Shown: positions 34,421 to 44,379, counted from the first letter of the stretch. The stretch is DNA of 64,000 nt from JAJEBT01 sp965214975 (GCA_965214975.1 OZ244055.1:62001-126000); one strand, 5' to 3'. Made by a program: numbers and translations. Notes: a model not told the origin generated them from the letters alone.

Positions 34421-34752
34421 CAATGCCTCTGCTGTCCGATACGCCCTCGGCCCTCGGTCCGGAGACGCGGATCCCGCCGTCACGGGGAAATCGGGCTCCC
34501 GGAAGGCCGGACGCCTCGATCGGGACGCTGCCCCGCCCCGATTCGTTCGTCTACGCGCTCGTCCGCAAGGAAGTGGCGCTGTCCGGCCAAATCGCGGATG
34601 CATGGACTCCGCTGCAAGACATGCCGGCCGCCGAGGCACGAATCCGGCCCCGGCATCGACCGACGGACGTGAACGAGGTCGTCGACCAGGTCCGATCGAC
34701 GAACCGCGGGCTGCGACGTCCGGACGAGCTTCCCGTGTCGGAGCGGTTGTAA
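34421..34752 (+). pseudogene. Fic-family N-terminal domain fragment
   Basis: The frame LPRPDSFVYALVRKEVALSG, then AWTPLQDMPAAEARI and RPTDVNEVVDQVRSTNRGLR followed by DELPVSERL matches the Fic_N domain. It ends in TAA before the Fic catalytic motif (HPFxxGNGR), which is not found downstream. Fic proteins AMPylate targets; this fragment cannot. Confidence 0.6.
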
Positions 34753-35082
34753 ATGGCTATAGCGGACCTCCCGTTCAATTCCGTGTACTCCGGCGTGCAC
34801 CTGAGTGCGCGGTGGCGCGGCCACGAGGTTGTGGACGAGAACCGCTTCAAGTCCTACATGGCGCGCCGGGTCAAGGCGCGGGTGGAAGACGACGAGGTCG
34901 CCGACCCGTTTGCGGCCGAACTTCTCGGCATGGCCACAACGGGGATGAGCGGCGAGTTCGTCGAGAAACTTCTGCGAGCCGTTCCCGATGCGAAGCCGTG
35001 GGCGATCGGGGAAGCCCTGGCCGAGTGTCTCCTGTCGGTGCCGAGTCTCACGAAAGTAGCCACCGATTCTCACTCAAAGTAG
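34753..35082 (+). pseudogene. Truncated gene interrupted by IS21
   Basis: Starting at ATG 34753, directly after the Fic stop, the frame encodes about 95 plausible residues (RWRGHEVVDENRFKSYMARR, RVEDDEVADPFAAELLGMAT, GMSGEFVEKLLRAVPD) and then enters the IS21 left end at 35039. The 3' part is not found on the other side of the IS. Family not recognised. Confidence 0.45.
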
Positions 35083-35420
35083 CCGGTGAATCTCACCAAA
35101 CCTCCATGGGCCCGTCGGCTCCGGGCCGCCCCGTGGCATGAAACGGCTGGTCGGCGGGATCCCGTTGTGGCAGGTTTGGCGTGTCGGCGGGGACGGGTGA
35201 GCGTCTATCCACCGGTGACGTGGTTCCCGACACCAAACCGCCTCCGGCGGTCGGTTCCGCACCCCGTACCGTTCCCGGCCCCTGGCCTGTGGACGCGCGG
35301 CAAATCGAGCCGCATCCGTTCGCCGGATGCGAGACCTTCCGACCGCCGTTCCCGCCTTCGCGACGGCATCGCCGCGGCGGTCGTCCTGCCGCGGCGGAGG
35401 TTCAACCAGGGAGACATGCG

Positions 35421-36671
35421 ATGCAGACGGAAGGTTTTCACGTCGTCCACGCCCGCGCGGCGGGGCTTGACGTGCACAAGATGGAGATCACCGCGACGGT
35501 TCGGCTCTGCGATGGCGGGGGCGAGCCCGAGACGGAGACGCGCTGTTTCGGCACGCTTCCGAGCGGTCTTGCGGAGATGGCCGCCTGGCTGGCCGCGCAC
35601 GGCGTGGAGGCCGCGGTCATGGAAGGGACCGGGGTCTGCTGGCAGGCGCCCTTCGCGGCCCTCGAGCGGGCCGGGATCAAGGCGATCCTGGTGCATGCGC
35701 GCCAGGGCAGGCAGCTGAAAGGCCGGAAGACCGACGTCGCCGACAGCGCGTGGCTGGCCTGCGTGTGCCAGTTCGGGCTTTGCACGCCGTCCCACGTGCC
35801 GCCCGAGCCGTTCCGCGAGTTGCGCGCCCCGGTCCGCCAGCGCCGGATCCTGGTGCGGCAGCGCTCGACCGTCCGCAACCGCGTGCAGAAGATCGTCGAC
35901 CGCGCCGGGGCCCGCATCGGCGGCATCCTCTCCGACGTCTTCGGCCTGAACGGGCGCCGGATCCTCGACGGTCTGGCGCGGGGCGAGAGGCGCGAGGACA
36001 TCCTCGCCTCGCTCACCCGCCACGTCGCGGGCAAGCTCGAAGGCCTCGGCGAGGCGCTTTCCCTGGAGCTGTGCGCCAACGACCGCTTCATGCTCGCCGA
36101 CCTGCTCGCGGAGCATGACGCGCTCGAGGAGCGCATCGCGTCCTACACGAAGAGGATCGACGACGAGATCGCGCCATGGGACGAGCAGGTCCGCCTGCTG
36201 ACGACCATCCCCGGTGTCGACCGCGCCTCCGCGACCGCGATCCTCATCGAGATCGGGCCCGACATCAACGCGTTCGCCTCCAGGGAGCATCTCGCCTCCT
36301 GGGCCGGCCTCTGTCCCGGCAACCACGAGAGCGCCGGCAAGCGAAGCGCGGGGCGCACCCGCAAGGGCGCCAAGACCCTGCGCGCCGTTCTCGTCGAGTG
36401 CGCCCACGGCGCGGCCGGAACCAGGGGCTGCCAGTTCGAGGCGCAGCACCGCGCCCTCGCGGCACGGCGCGGCTACAAGCGCGCCATCGTCGCGGGCGCG
36501 CACAAGATGCTGCGCGTCATCCACTCGATGCCGAGGAACCGCAGGCCCTACCACGACCGCACGGCCGACTACGAGGCCCTGATGGTCCAGCGCAACGCTC
36601 CGCGGTGGATCCGCATGCTCCGCAACCACGGCTGCATCGAGCCCGCGGTCGGCCGACCCGCCGCCGCCTGA
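35421..36671 (+). CDS. IS110-family transposase
   Basis: The 416-aa DEDD transposase starts at ATG 35421 (ribosome site AGGGAG). It has the N-terminal DEDD domain (AGLDVHKMEITATVRLCDGG, VMEGTGVCWQAPFAALERAG, GRKTDVADSAWLACV) and the C-terminal transposase_20 domain (LTTIPGVDRASATAILIEIG, SWAGLCPGNHESAGKRSAGR). It looks full length and may be active. Its 3' flank (36672-36841) is the source of the relics at 28826 and 32693. Confidence 0.9.
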   Translation: MQTEGFHVVHARAAGLDVHKMEITATVRLCDGGGEPETETRCFGTLPSGLAEMAAWLAAHGVEAAVMEGTGVCWQAPFAALERAGIKAILVHARQGRQLKGRKTDVADSAWLACVCQFGLCTPSHVPPEPFRELRAPVRQRRILVRQRSTVRNRVQKIVDRAGARIGGILSDVFGLNGRRILDGLARGERREDILASLTRHVAGKLEGLGEALSLELCANDRFMLADLLAEHDALEERIASYTKRIDDEIAPWDEQVRLLTTIPGVDRASATAILIEIGPDINAFASREHLASWAGLCPGNHESAGKRSAGRTRKGAKTLRAVLVECAHGAAGTRGCQFEAQHRALAARRGYKRAIVAGAHKMLRVIHSMPRNRRPYHDRTADYEALMVQRNAPRWIRMLRNHGCIEPAVGRPAAA

Positions 36672-36931
36672 GCGCGTCCTCTCCACGCCGGCCGGCAACG
36701 CGGGAACGCTTCGGACCACATCGGGGAAGTCCGCCACCCGTCTCCGCCACGCCCGCGCCGGCGATCGCTGCCCTCCGATCCGCGACCTCCCGGGGCCGCG
36801 CGCTTCCGCTTGCCTCCCGTCCGGATATGTTTCACGGCAAAGTAGCCACCCCCCGGGGGCGGGTGGTTGTGGTGCGGTTCAGGGTGCCGTCCTACCTCTC
36901 GGGCTTCGAGGTTTGTCCGAGGGAGGCGGGG

Positions 36932-38464
36932 ATGGCGCGGGGAAGGCTGCCGATGAGGAAGGTGAAGAAGGTTCCCGGTTTCCATTTCGACGAGGGGCGC
37001 AGCGCGCGCGCGATCGCGACGCACTGCGGCCTTGCGCGGCGCTCGGTGGCGTCGGTCCTGGAGCGCTTCGCGGCGTCCGGGCTGCGCTGGACGGCGGCCC
37101 GCGACATGGACGACGAGGTGCTGGAGGCGTCGCTCTTTCCGGAGCCCGCGCGGGCCGCGCCGCGGCAGGAGGTGGACTGGTCGCGGGTCGAGGCGGACCT
37201 GTCCGGGTCCGGGGTGACCCTGAAGCTGCTGTGGGAGGAGTGGCGCGAGACGCACGCGGACGGCATGAGCTACCCGACCTGGTGCCGCCGCTTCCGGGAC
37301 TGGCGGCCGCGCGGGGACACGACGCTGCGCCAGAACCGCCGTCCCGGCGAGCGGCTGTTCGTCGACCAGTCCGGCATGACGGTGCCGGTCCTGGTCGACG
37401 GCGCGGAGCGCGCGGCGCAGGTGTTCGTGGCCTCGATGGGCGTCTCGGGGCGGCCCTGCGTCGAGGCGACGCTGACCCGGAGGATCGACGACTGGTGCGC
37501 CTCGCACGTGCGCTGCTTCGAGGATCCGGGCTGCGTGCCGCAGGTCGTGGTGCCCGACAACATCAAGGCGGCGGTGAAGAGGCCGTCGCGTCACGAGCCG
37601 GTCCTCAACGAGACCTACGCCGATCTGCTCGATCACTACGGCGTCCGGGGCTTCCCGGCGCGCGTGGGAAAGCCGCGCGACAAGGCCCTGGTCGAGAACG
37701 GGGTGCTCCAGAGCGAGCGCCGGGTTCTCGCGCCCCTGCGCAAGCGCGTCTTCCATGACCTGGCGTCGCTGAACCGGGCGATCGCCGCCCGGGTCGGGAA
37801 GGTCAACAGCCGGCCGCAGTCCGACGGCACCGGCGAGAACCGCCAGGGGCGTTTCGAGAGCGTCGACCTTCCCCGCATGCGGCCGCTTCCGGAGCGGCGC
37901 TGGCAGCGCACGGCGTGGCGCAAGAACACGGTGCACCGCGACTGCCACATCGCCATCGACCACCACTTCCACTCGGTGCCCCACGAGCTGGTCGGCAAGG
38001 AGGTCGATGTCCGCCTGCGCGGCGACCTGGTCGAGGTCTTCCACCGCGGCCGGCAGGTCGCCACCCATGTCCGCAGCGCGGCCAGAGGCCGCGCCACCAC
38101 CGTCAGGGAGCACAAGCCGAAGGCCCACCAGCGCGCCGGCATCGAGGACACCCGCGTCCGGCTGGAGGAAAACGCGCGCGATGTCGGCCCCCATGTCCAC
38201 GCCTTCGTCGTCGCGCTCATGGAGCGGCACGGCAATCCGGAGTTCGGCTTCCGCTCCTGCCACGGCGTTCTCCGGCTGGCCAGGCGCCATGAGCCGGAAC
38301 GCTTCGACGATGCCTGCCGCTACGCCCTGGAGCTCGGAACGGGAACCTTCCGCGGGATCGAGAGCATCCTGCGCACCGGCGCCGATCTCGCGGCCGCCGA
38401 GCGGGAGGCGGAGACCACGCCCATCGACCATTCCAACATCAGGGGAGCGGAGTGCCACAAATGA
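36932..38464 (+). CDS. istA: IS21 transposase IstA
   Basis: The 510-aa protein from ATG 36932 (ribosome site GGAGG, 5-bp spacing) starts MARGRLPMRKVKKVPGFHFD with an HTH (RSARAIATHCGLARRSVASV). The integrase-like catalytic core includes RLFVDQSGMTVPVLVDGAER (Asp), PQVVVPDNIKAAVKRPSRHE (Asp) and KPRDKALVENGVLQSERRVL (Glu). Typical IstA length and order. It overlaps istB by 4 bp (ATGA). Confidence 0.9.
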   Translation: MARGRLPMRKVKKVPGFHFDEGRSARAIATHCGLARRSVASVLERFAASGLRWTAARDMDDEVLEASLFPEPARAAPRQEVDWSRVEADLSGSGVTLKLLWEEWRETHADGMSYPTWCRRFRDWRPRGDTTLRQNRRPGERLFVDQSGMTVPVLVDGAERAAQVFVASMGVSGRPCVEATLTRRIDDWCASHVRCFEDPGCVPQVVVPDNIKAAVKRPSRHEPVLNETYADLLDHYGVRGFPARVGKPRDKALVENGVLQSERRVLAPLRKRVFHDLASLNRAIAARVGKVNSRPQSDGTGENRQGRFESVDLPRMRPLPERRWQRTAWRKNTVHRDCHIAIDHHFHSVPHELVGKEVDVRLRGDLVEVFHRGRQVATHVRSAARGRATTVREHKPKAHQRAGIEDTRVRLEENARDVGPHVHAFVVALMERHGNPEFGFRSCHGVLRLARRHEPERFDDACRYALELGTGTFRGIESILRTGADLAAAEREAETTPIDHSNIRGAECHK

Positions 38465-38806
38465 AAACGAGCGACAATCCCGTCCACCACCCGCTGGCCG
38501 AGCGCATCGCCTCGCTGCGCCTGCCCGGCATGCAGGCCGCCCTCCTCGAGCAGGTGGCGCGCAACGATCTCGACGGCATGCCTTTCGAGGACCGGCTCGC
38601 GCTGCTGCTCGACCGCGAGATCGCCGAGCGCCGCTCCAGGGCCCTGCAGCGGCGCCTGAAGAAGGCGCAGCTGCGCCACCAGGACGCCTGCTTCGAGGAC
38701 ATCAACCTGAGCCACCCGCGCGGCCTCGACCGCAGCCTCGTGCTCGGCCTCGCGGACTGCGCCTGGGTCCGCCACGGCACCAACATCCTTGTCACGGGTC
38801 CGTGCG
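38461..38806 (+). pseudogene. istB: istB, 5' part (interrupted)
   Basis: ATG 38461 starts the IstB helper ATPase (MKTSDNPVHHPLAERIASLR, FEDRLALLLDREIAERRSRA, DINLSHPRGLDRSLVLGLAD). It runs to NILVTGPC, the first residues of the Walker A loop, where the serine-recombinase element is inserted. The rest is at 41385-41813. Confidence 0.9.
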
Positions 38807-38839
38807 ATCCTGGTTCATGATGCCCACCTCGCCACGTCG

Positions 38840-40903
38840 CTATAATCCAAGGGTTTCCTGGCGCGGGTCGGCTGTTACCGCTCCCTGCCGCGCGCCTGTC
38901 CGCGAAAGCCGCGCCCGTTCGAGATCGCGGACCGGGATCACCCAAGGCGCTCCCTTGCACACCTGGCGCGCCGGAAGGAGGCCCCGCCGGATCTCGCGAA
39001 GAACCGTCATCCTGCTCACTCCCAGGCGCTCCGCAGCCTCTTGCAGCGTCAACTCGCCACGCTCCTCGCGCTCCCCTTCGCGGTGGACGGCAATGCCGTG
39101 CGACGTGCGGTAGCTCCTGACACGCGCTTCCGTCCAGGGGTTGCCCCTCCCGGTTGTCTTCCCGAGGCGACCGAGAAGGCTGGCGATCGACCGGTCCGGC
39201 ACCAGCCGGGCCAGGGCCGAGATCAGGGCGCCGGTCTCGGCCTCGGTTGTCCAGCGGTGATTGCCGGTGCGGTGCTTGCGCACCGAAAGCTCGGTGTGAT
39301 CGCCGCCCTGCCAGTGGAGCCGCAGAAGGATCCGGTTCCCCCGCACGGTCGCGACGATCTCCACCAGCGCCGCCCGAAGGATGCGCTTGCGGCTTTCGGG
39401 GCTGGCCCGTTCATGCCGCCATGCGCGTTCAAGATCGGCGCCCAGAGCGAGGCAGTCTTCGCGTTCGTCGGCGGAGAGCGCGTCGCGTTCGACGCGTTGG
39501 CGCAACTCGGACACCGCTTGCTCGCGCTGGCGAACGACCCCGAGCCGATCGTTCCAGCGGCGTTCCAGCTCCCCGACGACCAGGCGATTGTCCGGATCCG
39601 CCGCATCGAATTGCCGGTGCGCCCGGCGCTCCTCGAAGCGGGCCGCTTCGAGTGCCAACTCCGCCTGGCGCAGCACTTCGGACGATCTCCGTTCCCGTTC
39701 GTCGACCGCGCGCAACGAGGCTTCCATCCCCAGGGGCCCCAGAGCCCGCAGCACTTCCCGGCCCACGGCCTCGTTCACGCGATACCCGCCGAACGAGATG
39801 CACCGTTCGGTTCCGTGGTTCAGATGGGCTCCCTGACAGTGGTAGCGCAAGGTGTTGCCGTTCTTGCCCGAATAGGCGACATGCAGGTTCCGGCCGCAGT
39901 GCCCGCAACGCAGAAGGCCCGCCAGCAGGCCCTCCCCCTTGCGAACGGGACCGCGGACAGCGGCTCCGTGGCGGGTCGCGTTGTCGGCGATCAACCGCTG
40001 GTTCCTCTCGTAGTCGGCCCAGCCGATGTAGCCCTGGTGATGATCGCGGATCTCGACCTTCCAGTCTTTCCGCGCGCACGGAACGCCATGCACAACCCGC
40101 TTGCGGCCGTCCTCGAGCCAGGTCCGGCTCCGGCTGCGTCCGAACACGTAGGCGCCAGCGTAGACCGGATTGGTCAGGATGTGATGCACGCTGTTGTAGA
40201 CGGGCAGCTTCCAGACGATGCGGCGCCGGGACGGTTCGCGCACCACGGCCGGAAGCTCCATCGCCTCGTGGCGCAGCCACAGATGGACCTGGCGAATGCT
40301 GCCGAGCTCGTCGAACTTGCGGAACACCAGCGCGATTGCTTCCCGGACCCGTCGGTCCGGGTCCATGGCGATCCGGTCGCGGCCGTCCCGCACATAGCCC
40401 ACCGCGACCGTCGTGAAGAGTTCCCCTCGCCGCGCCTTGCGGAGCAGCGCCTCGTCCGAGCGGTGGCGCAGGGTCGTCAGCTCCATCTCCGAAAGAGTCC
40501 CCTTCATGCCGAGAAGCAGCCGGTCGTCGGGCAGGCGCGGGTCGTAGACGCTGGTCTCGTCGGCGAGCAGACAGCCGACAAGGCCGCAGTAATCGATCAG
40601 GGCATGCCATTCGCGGCCGTTGCGGGCGAGTCTCGAAACCTCGAGCGACAGGACCACGCCCACCTCGCTTCGGCAGACCGCGGCCAGCAAGCGGTCGTAG
40701 CCGGGGCGACGAGTGCCGCCGCCGGACTGGCCCAGATCGTCGTCGACCACCACGACCTCGCGCCAACCGAGATCCCGGGCCCGACGCTCGAGCCCGTACT
40801 GGCGGCCGCGGCTCTCGCGATTGTTCCGGACCTGGTCGGGGGTGGACTGGCGGACGTAAACCCACGCCCCGCGCGACAGGTGTTCAGTCGTGATCCGCGT
40901 CAT
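38840..40903 (-). CDS. Large serine recombinase
   Basis: The 687-aa protein begins with a resolvase domain (AWVYVRQSTPDQVRNNRESR, catalytic Ser near residue 19; SLEVSRLARNGREWHALIDY). It continues with a recombinase domain (YNSVHHILTNPVYAGAYVFG), a zinc ribbon (LLRCGHCGRNLHVAYSG ... YHCQGAHLNHGTERC) and a coiled coil. The C-terminal HTH is TLQEAAERLGVSRMTVLREI. Large serine recombinases integrate and excise elements at short core sites. All motifs are intact. ATG 40903 overlaps the 54-aa gene by 20 bp. Confidence 0.9.
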   Translation of the reverse strand: MTRITTEHLSRGAWVYVRQSTPDQVRNNRESRGRQYGLERRARDLGWREVVVVDDDLGQSGGGTRRPGYDRLLAAVCRSEVGVVLSLEVSRLARNGREWHALIDYCGLVGCLLADETSVYDPRLPDDRLLLGMKGTLSEMELTTLRHRSDEALLRKARRGELFTTVAVGYVRDGRDRIAMDPDRRVREAIALVFRKFDELGSIRQVHLWLRHEAMELPAVVREPSRRRIVWKLPVYNSVHHILTNPVYAGAYVFGRSRSRTWLEDGRKRVVHGVPCARKDWKVEIRDHHQGYIGWADYERNQRLIADNATRHGAAVRGPVRKGEGLLAGLLRCGHCGRNLHVAYSGKNGNTLRYHCQGAHLNHGTERCISFGGYRVNEAVGREVLRALGPLGMEASLRAVDERERRSSEVLRQAELALEAARFEERRAHRQFDAADPDNRLVVGELERRWNDRLGVVRQREQAVSELRQRVERDALSADEREDCLALGADLERAWRHERASPESRKRILRAALVEIVATVRGNRILLRLHWQGGDHTELSVRKHRTGNHRWTTEAETGALISALARLVPDRSIASLLGRLGKTTGRGNPWTEARVRSYRTSHGIAVHREGEREERGELTLQEAAERLGVSRMTVLREIRRGLLPARQVCKGAPWVIPVRDLERARLSRTGARQGAVTADPRQETLGL

Positions 40904-41048
40904 GGTCGCCTCCCTCGGCCGCCGCGTCCGGGTTCGTCATCACCTCCAGGATCAGTGCGCCGACCAGGCCGATCAGGCGCTCCCTCCGCTCCGCGGACAT
41001 CGGAATCTTCGGACCCTCTGGCGCGAACAGGTCTTCCTGCACCGCCAT
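40884..41048 (-). CDS. 54-aa accessory protein of the recombinase element
   Basis: From ATG 41048: MAVQEDLFAPEGPKIPMSAE then ERLIGLVGALILEVMTN. Small helical protein regularly expected just before this type of recombinase gene (family knowledge), overlapping it by 20 bp. Function unknown; a regulator or directionality helper is possible. Confidence 0.5.
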   Translation of the reverse strand: MAVQEDLFAPEGPKIPMSAERRERLIGLVGALILEVMTNPDAAAEGGDHDADHD

Positions 41049-41298
41049 TCCTCGCTGTCGCATCGTCCTTCGCTGTCGCATCGTCGCGTCGCTCCCTCGT
41101 CGGTTCCGTCCGCGAGAGAAAGAACGCATCGACGACAGCGCGCAACGCCGACAAGGCCTGCGCGGGCAGGACCGGAAAGTCGCGCACCTCGAAGGCCGCG
41201 GCGTGCGGGCTGGTCATCCATTCGGGGAGACAGGCAAGCGTTCCGTCCGGCTGGCGGACCGTCAGGTGCTTTTGCCCCCGGAATCCGCGTCCGCCCAC
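40900..41298 (-). CDS. DUF5372-like small protein of the recombinase element
   Basis: The frame from GTG 41298 encodes GGRGFRGQKHLTVRQPDGTL then CLPEWMTSPHAAAFEVRDFP. Similarity of the DUF5372 type (VHYRFHPRAGDRVEVV) extends upstream of this GTG without an ATG, so the true start is uncertain. The C-terminal 45 residues overlap the 54-aa gene in another frame and look like read-through. Confidence 0.45.
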   Translation of the reverse strand: MGGRGFRGQKHLTVRQPDGTLACLPEWMTSPHAAAFEVRDFPVLPAQALSALRAVVDAFFLSRTEPTRERRDDATAKDDATARNGGAGRPVRARGSEDSDVRGAEGAPDRPGRRTDPGGDDEPGRGGRGRRP

Positions 41299-41384
41299 AA
41301 CCTCGACCCGGTCCCCGGCACGCGGGTGAAACCGGTAGTGAACCGTCCTCGGACCGGCATGATACCCATCAGTATGTCGCCGGC

Positions 41385-41813
41385 CCGTGCGGCACCGGAA
41401 AAAGCTGGCTCTCCTGCGCGCTTGGCCACAAGGCCTGCCTCGAAGGCCATCCGGTCCAGTACCTGCGCGTGCCGAGGCTGCTCACCGAACTGCGGATCGC
41501 CCATGGCGAGGGCGCCATCCCGAGGCTCTGCCGGGATCTCGGGCGCATCGAGCTGACGGTCCTCGACGACTGGGGCCTGGCGCCCGTCGATGCGGCGCGC
41601 GCGCGCGACCTCCTCGAAATCCTCGACGACCGCACCGGCCGGCGCTCGGTGATCGTCACCAGCCAGCTGCCGGTCGCCGACTGGCACCGCCAGCTGAACG
41701 ATCCCACCATCGCCGACGCCATCCTCGACCGCCTCGTCCACGGCACCATCCGGATCGAGCTGCACGGCGCGTCCCTGCGCACCGATGCCGCCGCCGCGGG
41801 AACAGGAACATGA
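41385..41813 (+). pseudogene. istB: istB, 3' part (interrupted)
   Basis: The frame resumes at PCGTGKSWLSCALGHKACLE, completing Walker A. It continues through YLRVPRLLTELRIAHGEGAI, the Walker B LTVLDDWGLAPVD and VIVTSQLPVADWHRQLNDPT to the natural tail. Stop at 41811-41813. Between here and the IS end lies a 250-bp GC-rich stretch without a gene. Confidence 0.9.
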
Positions 41814-42076
41814 ACGGGCGACCCGGGGGCGGCGCGCTTCGCGCGGCGCCATCGTCGCTTCGCTCCGGGGCGTCGGAGAGGAACAGCCGATGGCGCGACG
41901 GCATGGCGCGCGCGCGCCGCTCCGACTCGTGGGGGCCACGCGTCGCGCGCGCGCCATGCGGCACCGCCGACGAAAACATGCTAGCGTCGCTTCGCTCCGG
42001 GGGGGGGGGGCTACTTTGGTGAGATTCGGTGGCTACTTTGGGTGAGATTCACCGGCTACTTTGGTGAGATTCGGCA

Positions 42077-42975
42077 TTCCGACGACGCGCGCCCTGATCG
42101 AGCGCCTTGAGAACGACAAGACGCTACGCCGTCTCTGCGGCTGGACCTATGCCGCAGGGATCCCGAGCGAGGCGACCTTCTCGCGGGCCTTCGCGGAGTT
42201 CTCCGAGGGGGCGTTGCCCGCTCGCGTGCATGAGGCGCTGATCAAGCAGACCCTCGGAGACCATCTGGTCGGGCACGTCTCGCGCGACTCGACGGCGATC
42301 GAGGCGCGCGAGACGCCTCAGCCCAAGCCCAAGGCGGAGAAGCCGAAGCGCAAGCGCGGCCGCCCGCGCAAGGGCGAGGAGCGGCCCAAGGAGGAGCGCC
42401 GCGTGAAACGCCAGCTCACGATGAGCTTGCCCCAGATGCTCGACGACCTGCCGAAAGCCTGCGACATCGGCACCAAGCGGAACGCCAAGGGCCATACCAC
42501 ATCGTGGATCGGTTACAAGCTGCACATCGACGCCGCCGATGGCGGCATTCCGATCAGTTGCATCCTGACGTCCGCCTCGCTGCACGACAGCTAGGCCGCG
42601 ATCCCGCTGGCGAGTATGACCGCCGACCGCGTCACCAATCTGTACGACCTCATGGACTCAGCCTATGACGCGCCCGAGATCGGCTGGCACAGCTACCTGC
42701 TGGGCCACGTCCCGATCATCGACACCAACCCTCGCGACAAGGAGTACAAGGAGGAGATGGCGCGCGAGGCCAGGGCGCAGAGAGGCGTCGGTCACCGCCA
42801 CCCGGCGGACGAGCGCTACAACGAGCGCTCGAACATCGAGCGCATCAACGGTGGGCTGAAGGACAACTGCGGGGGCCGCCATGTCCGCGTGCGCGGCCAT
42901 GCCAAGGTTCATTGCCACCTGATGTTCGGCATCCTGGTGCTCACGGTCGACCAGCTGATGCGCTTTCTGACCTGA
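42077..42975 (+). pseudogene. IS-A transposase (IS5/IS4-like), N-terminus lost and nonsense mutation
   Basis: The frame begins inside the transposase at the IS21 right end (IPTTRALIERLENDKTLRRL). It carries SRDSTAIEARE (first Asp), a KKRGRPRKGEE-like basic linker, ISCILTSASLHDS and then TAG at 42592 where other copies have Gln. After the stop it continues to HVPIIDTNPRDKEYKEEMAR, RYNERSNIERINGGLKDNCG (catalytic Glu) and the tail QLMRFLT. The right inverted repeat (GAGTTTTGCAAGTGGCTC) is at 43209-43226. Confidence 0.8.
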
Positions 42976-43148
42976 GCCCCGCCTTCGGTCCCGTCCCTGT
43001 CGTCCTCGCACGTCCCCCTCGACGGGGGCGCAAAGAGCCACGTCCGCATCGCGACGGCGGGTCCAAAATGCGCCCGCATGGGCATCGGTTTGCGGCGAAT
43101 CGGCGCCCTGGCGGCAGCCAGCGACGTCCGCTCGTCCCGAAGTTCATG

Positions 43149-43800
43149 TTATGTTTCAACCGTCAATGTCCTCACGACGGGCTCTCGGGAAAAGCAGACC
43201 GCGCCTGGGAGTTTTGCAAGTGGCTCATCCGCATGCAGATACATCCCGGTCGTCTCCACGGATTCGTGACCGAGCCACAGTGCGATGACGGTGCAGTCGA
43301 CGCCCTGGTGAAGAAGCTCCATCGCGGCAGTGTGCCGAAGGCAGTGCGGGCTCACGCGCTTGGCTTTCAGGGTCCGGCAGCGATCGGAAGCCAGCGCGAC
43401 ATTCTTGTGGACGATGCGCTCGACCGCGTCACGGCTGAGACGGCCGTTGCGATTGCTGACGAACAGCGGCCGGTCATCCGCCGTGCCCCGCTCCGCCAGC
43501 CAGGTCTGGAGCGCCTTCACCGTATCCTTCCTGAGCGGTATGGTGCGCGCCTTGCGGCCCTTGCCCCGGCATTTCACGTGGGCCCCTGTTCCGAGATTGA
43601 CGTCGCCGCAGTTGAGGTCGATCAGCTCCGACACCCTGAGGCCGGTCTGCACGCACAGAAGCAGCAGGGTCCGGTTCCTCCGCCCATACTAGGTCTTGAG
43701 ATCGGGAGCGGCGAGGAGCGCCTCGGTCTCGTCGCGCTTGAGGTACGCGATGGTGCGCTTTTCGTGCCGTTTCGAGGGCAGGGCGAGCACCTAGTGGCAG
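43149..43800 (-). pseudogene. Tyrosine recombinase, broken at both ends
   Basis: The reverse frame has KRTIAYLKRDETEALLAAPD, an in-frame TAG near 43689, then LLLLCVQTGLRVSELIDLNC (Arg), CRGKGRKARTIPL (Lys), SPHCLRHTAAMELLHQGVDC (His-x-x-Arg), ALWLGHESVETTGMYLHAD (His and Tyr). The N-terminal arm is missing and the last codons overlap the IS-A right end. Related to the XerC/D-like recombinases that accompany IS91-like elements. Confidence 0.7.
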
Positions 43801-43821
43801 TGATGCAGGAGTTGCGGTTCG

Positions 43822-44106
43822 CTCACTGACACCCGCTACTTCGGCATCCTCGCCAACGGCTGCCGCGCCAGTACGCTGGAGAGAGCACGCCAGACTCTCG
43901 GCGCCCTCGGCTGCGCCGTCCCCGAGGAAAGCGTGGGCGGCGCTCGGGCCGAGCCCGACGAAGAGACCGTGATCGACACCGCGCCCGTGGCCTGCCCCCA
44001 CTGCGGCGGCGTCATGCGCCTCGTCCGCGAAATCCGCCGCCGGCATGAGCCCCGCTCGACGCGCGCCCCGCCGCCCGTGCCGCCGACCCACAGGGGGAAA
44101 CCGTGA
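43822..44106 (+). pseudogene. IS91-family transposase C-terminal relic
   Basis: The frame LTDTRYFGILANGCRASTLE ... ARQTLGALG, then VACPHCGGVMRLVREI, matches the C-terminal tail of IS91 (Y2 HUH) transposases, including the CPxCGG zinc motif. The HUH and tyrosine motifs are not present. Stop TGA at 44104-44106. Confidence 0.6.
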
Positions 44107-44379
44107 GACGCCCGCTCGCTTCGGCCCCGCGCAACGGCGCCAAAGCGCCGACGCACGACCGAACCTGTCTCCGCTTGGGCCGGGCTGACAGCCCTCGGCT
44201 CACACCCCGCTCAGTCCTCGCAGCGTGCGCCCCCATGCCTGCCGAAAGGCCGGCGCGAGCGTCGATCTCATGCGCGACTCTGCTGCCGGTGGATGCCTGC
44301 CGCCTGACGCTGACTTCAGCGCACTTTCCACATAGCTCAACTTCGCCTCTCGTGGCCCGCGCCTCCGTTCAAAAGGGTT

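Larger units (their letters stand above)
38807..41384 (-). mobile_element. Serine-recombinase mobile element inside istB
   Basis: The 7-bp sequence CCGTGCG occurs at both junctions (38800-38806 and 41385-41391). Deleting one copy with the intervening 2.6 kb restores istB exactly: GGT CCG TGC GGC ACC GGA AAA AGC encodes GPCGTGKS. The element carries three reverse-strand genes (a DUF5372-like protein, a 54-aa protein and a large serine recombinase). The shared 7 bp is probably the crossover core. Confidence 0.85.
35039..42076 (+). mobile_element. IS21-family element carrying two nested insertions
   Basis: Ends are inverted repeats beginning TGCCGAGTCTCACGAAAGTA (35039) and, from the right, TGCCGAATCTCACCAAAGTA (42076). 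Each is followed by two or three further copies of a (G/C)AATCTCACCAAAGTAGCC-like motif, the multi-repeat ends of IS21. Inside are istA and istB. An IS110-type element splits the left-end repeats (35100-36845) and a serine-recombinase element splits istB (38807-41384). Clear target duplication was not found. A run of twelve G lies at 41999-42010. Confidence 0.8.

Noticed and set aside
35039..35100. Repeated CTCACCAAAGTAGCC motifs as iterons of an origin
   Set aside because: The same motifs occur inverted at 42008-42076 around istA/istB, so they are IS21 ends.
36569..38458. A 629-codon reverse open frame
   Set aside because: Exact antisense of istA.
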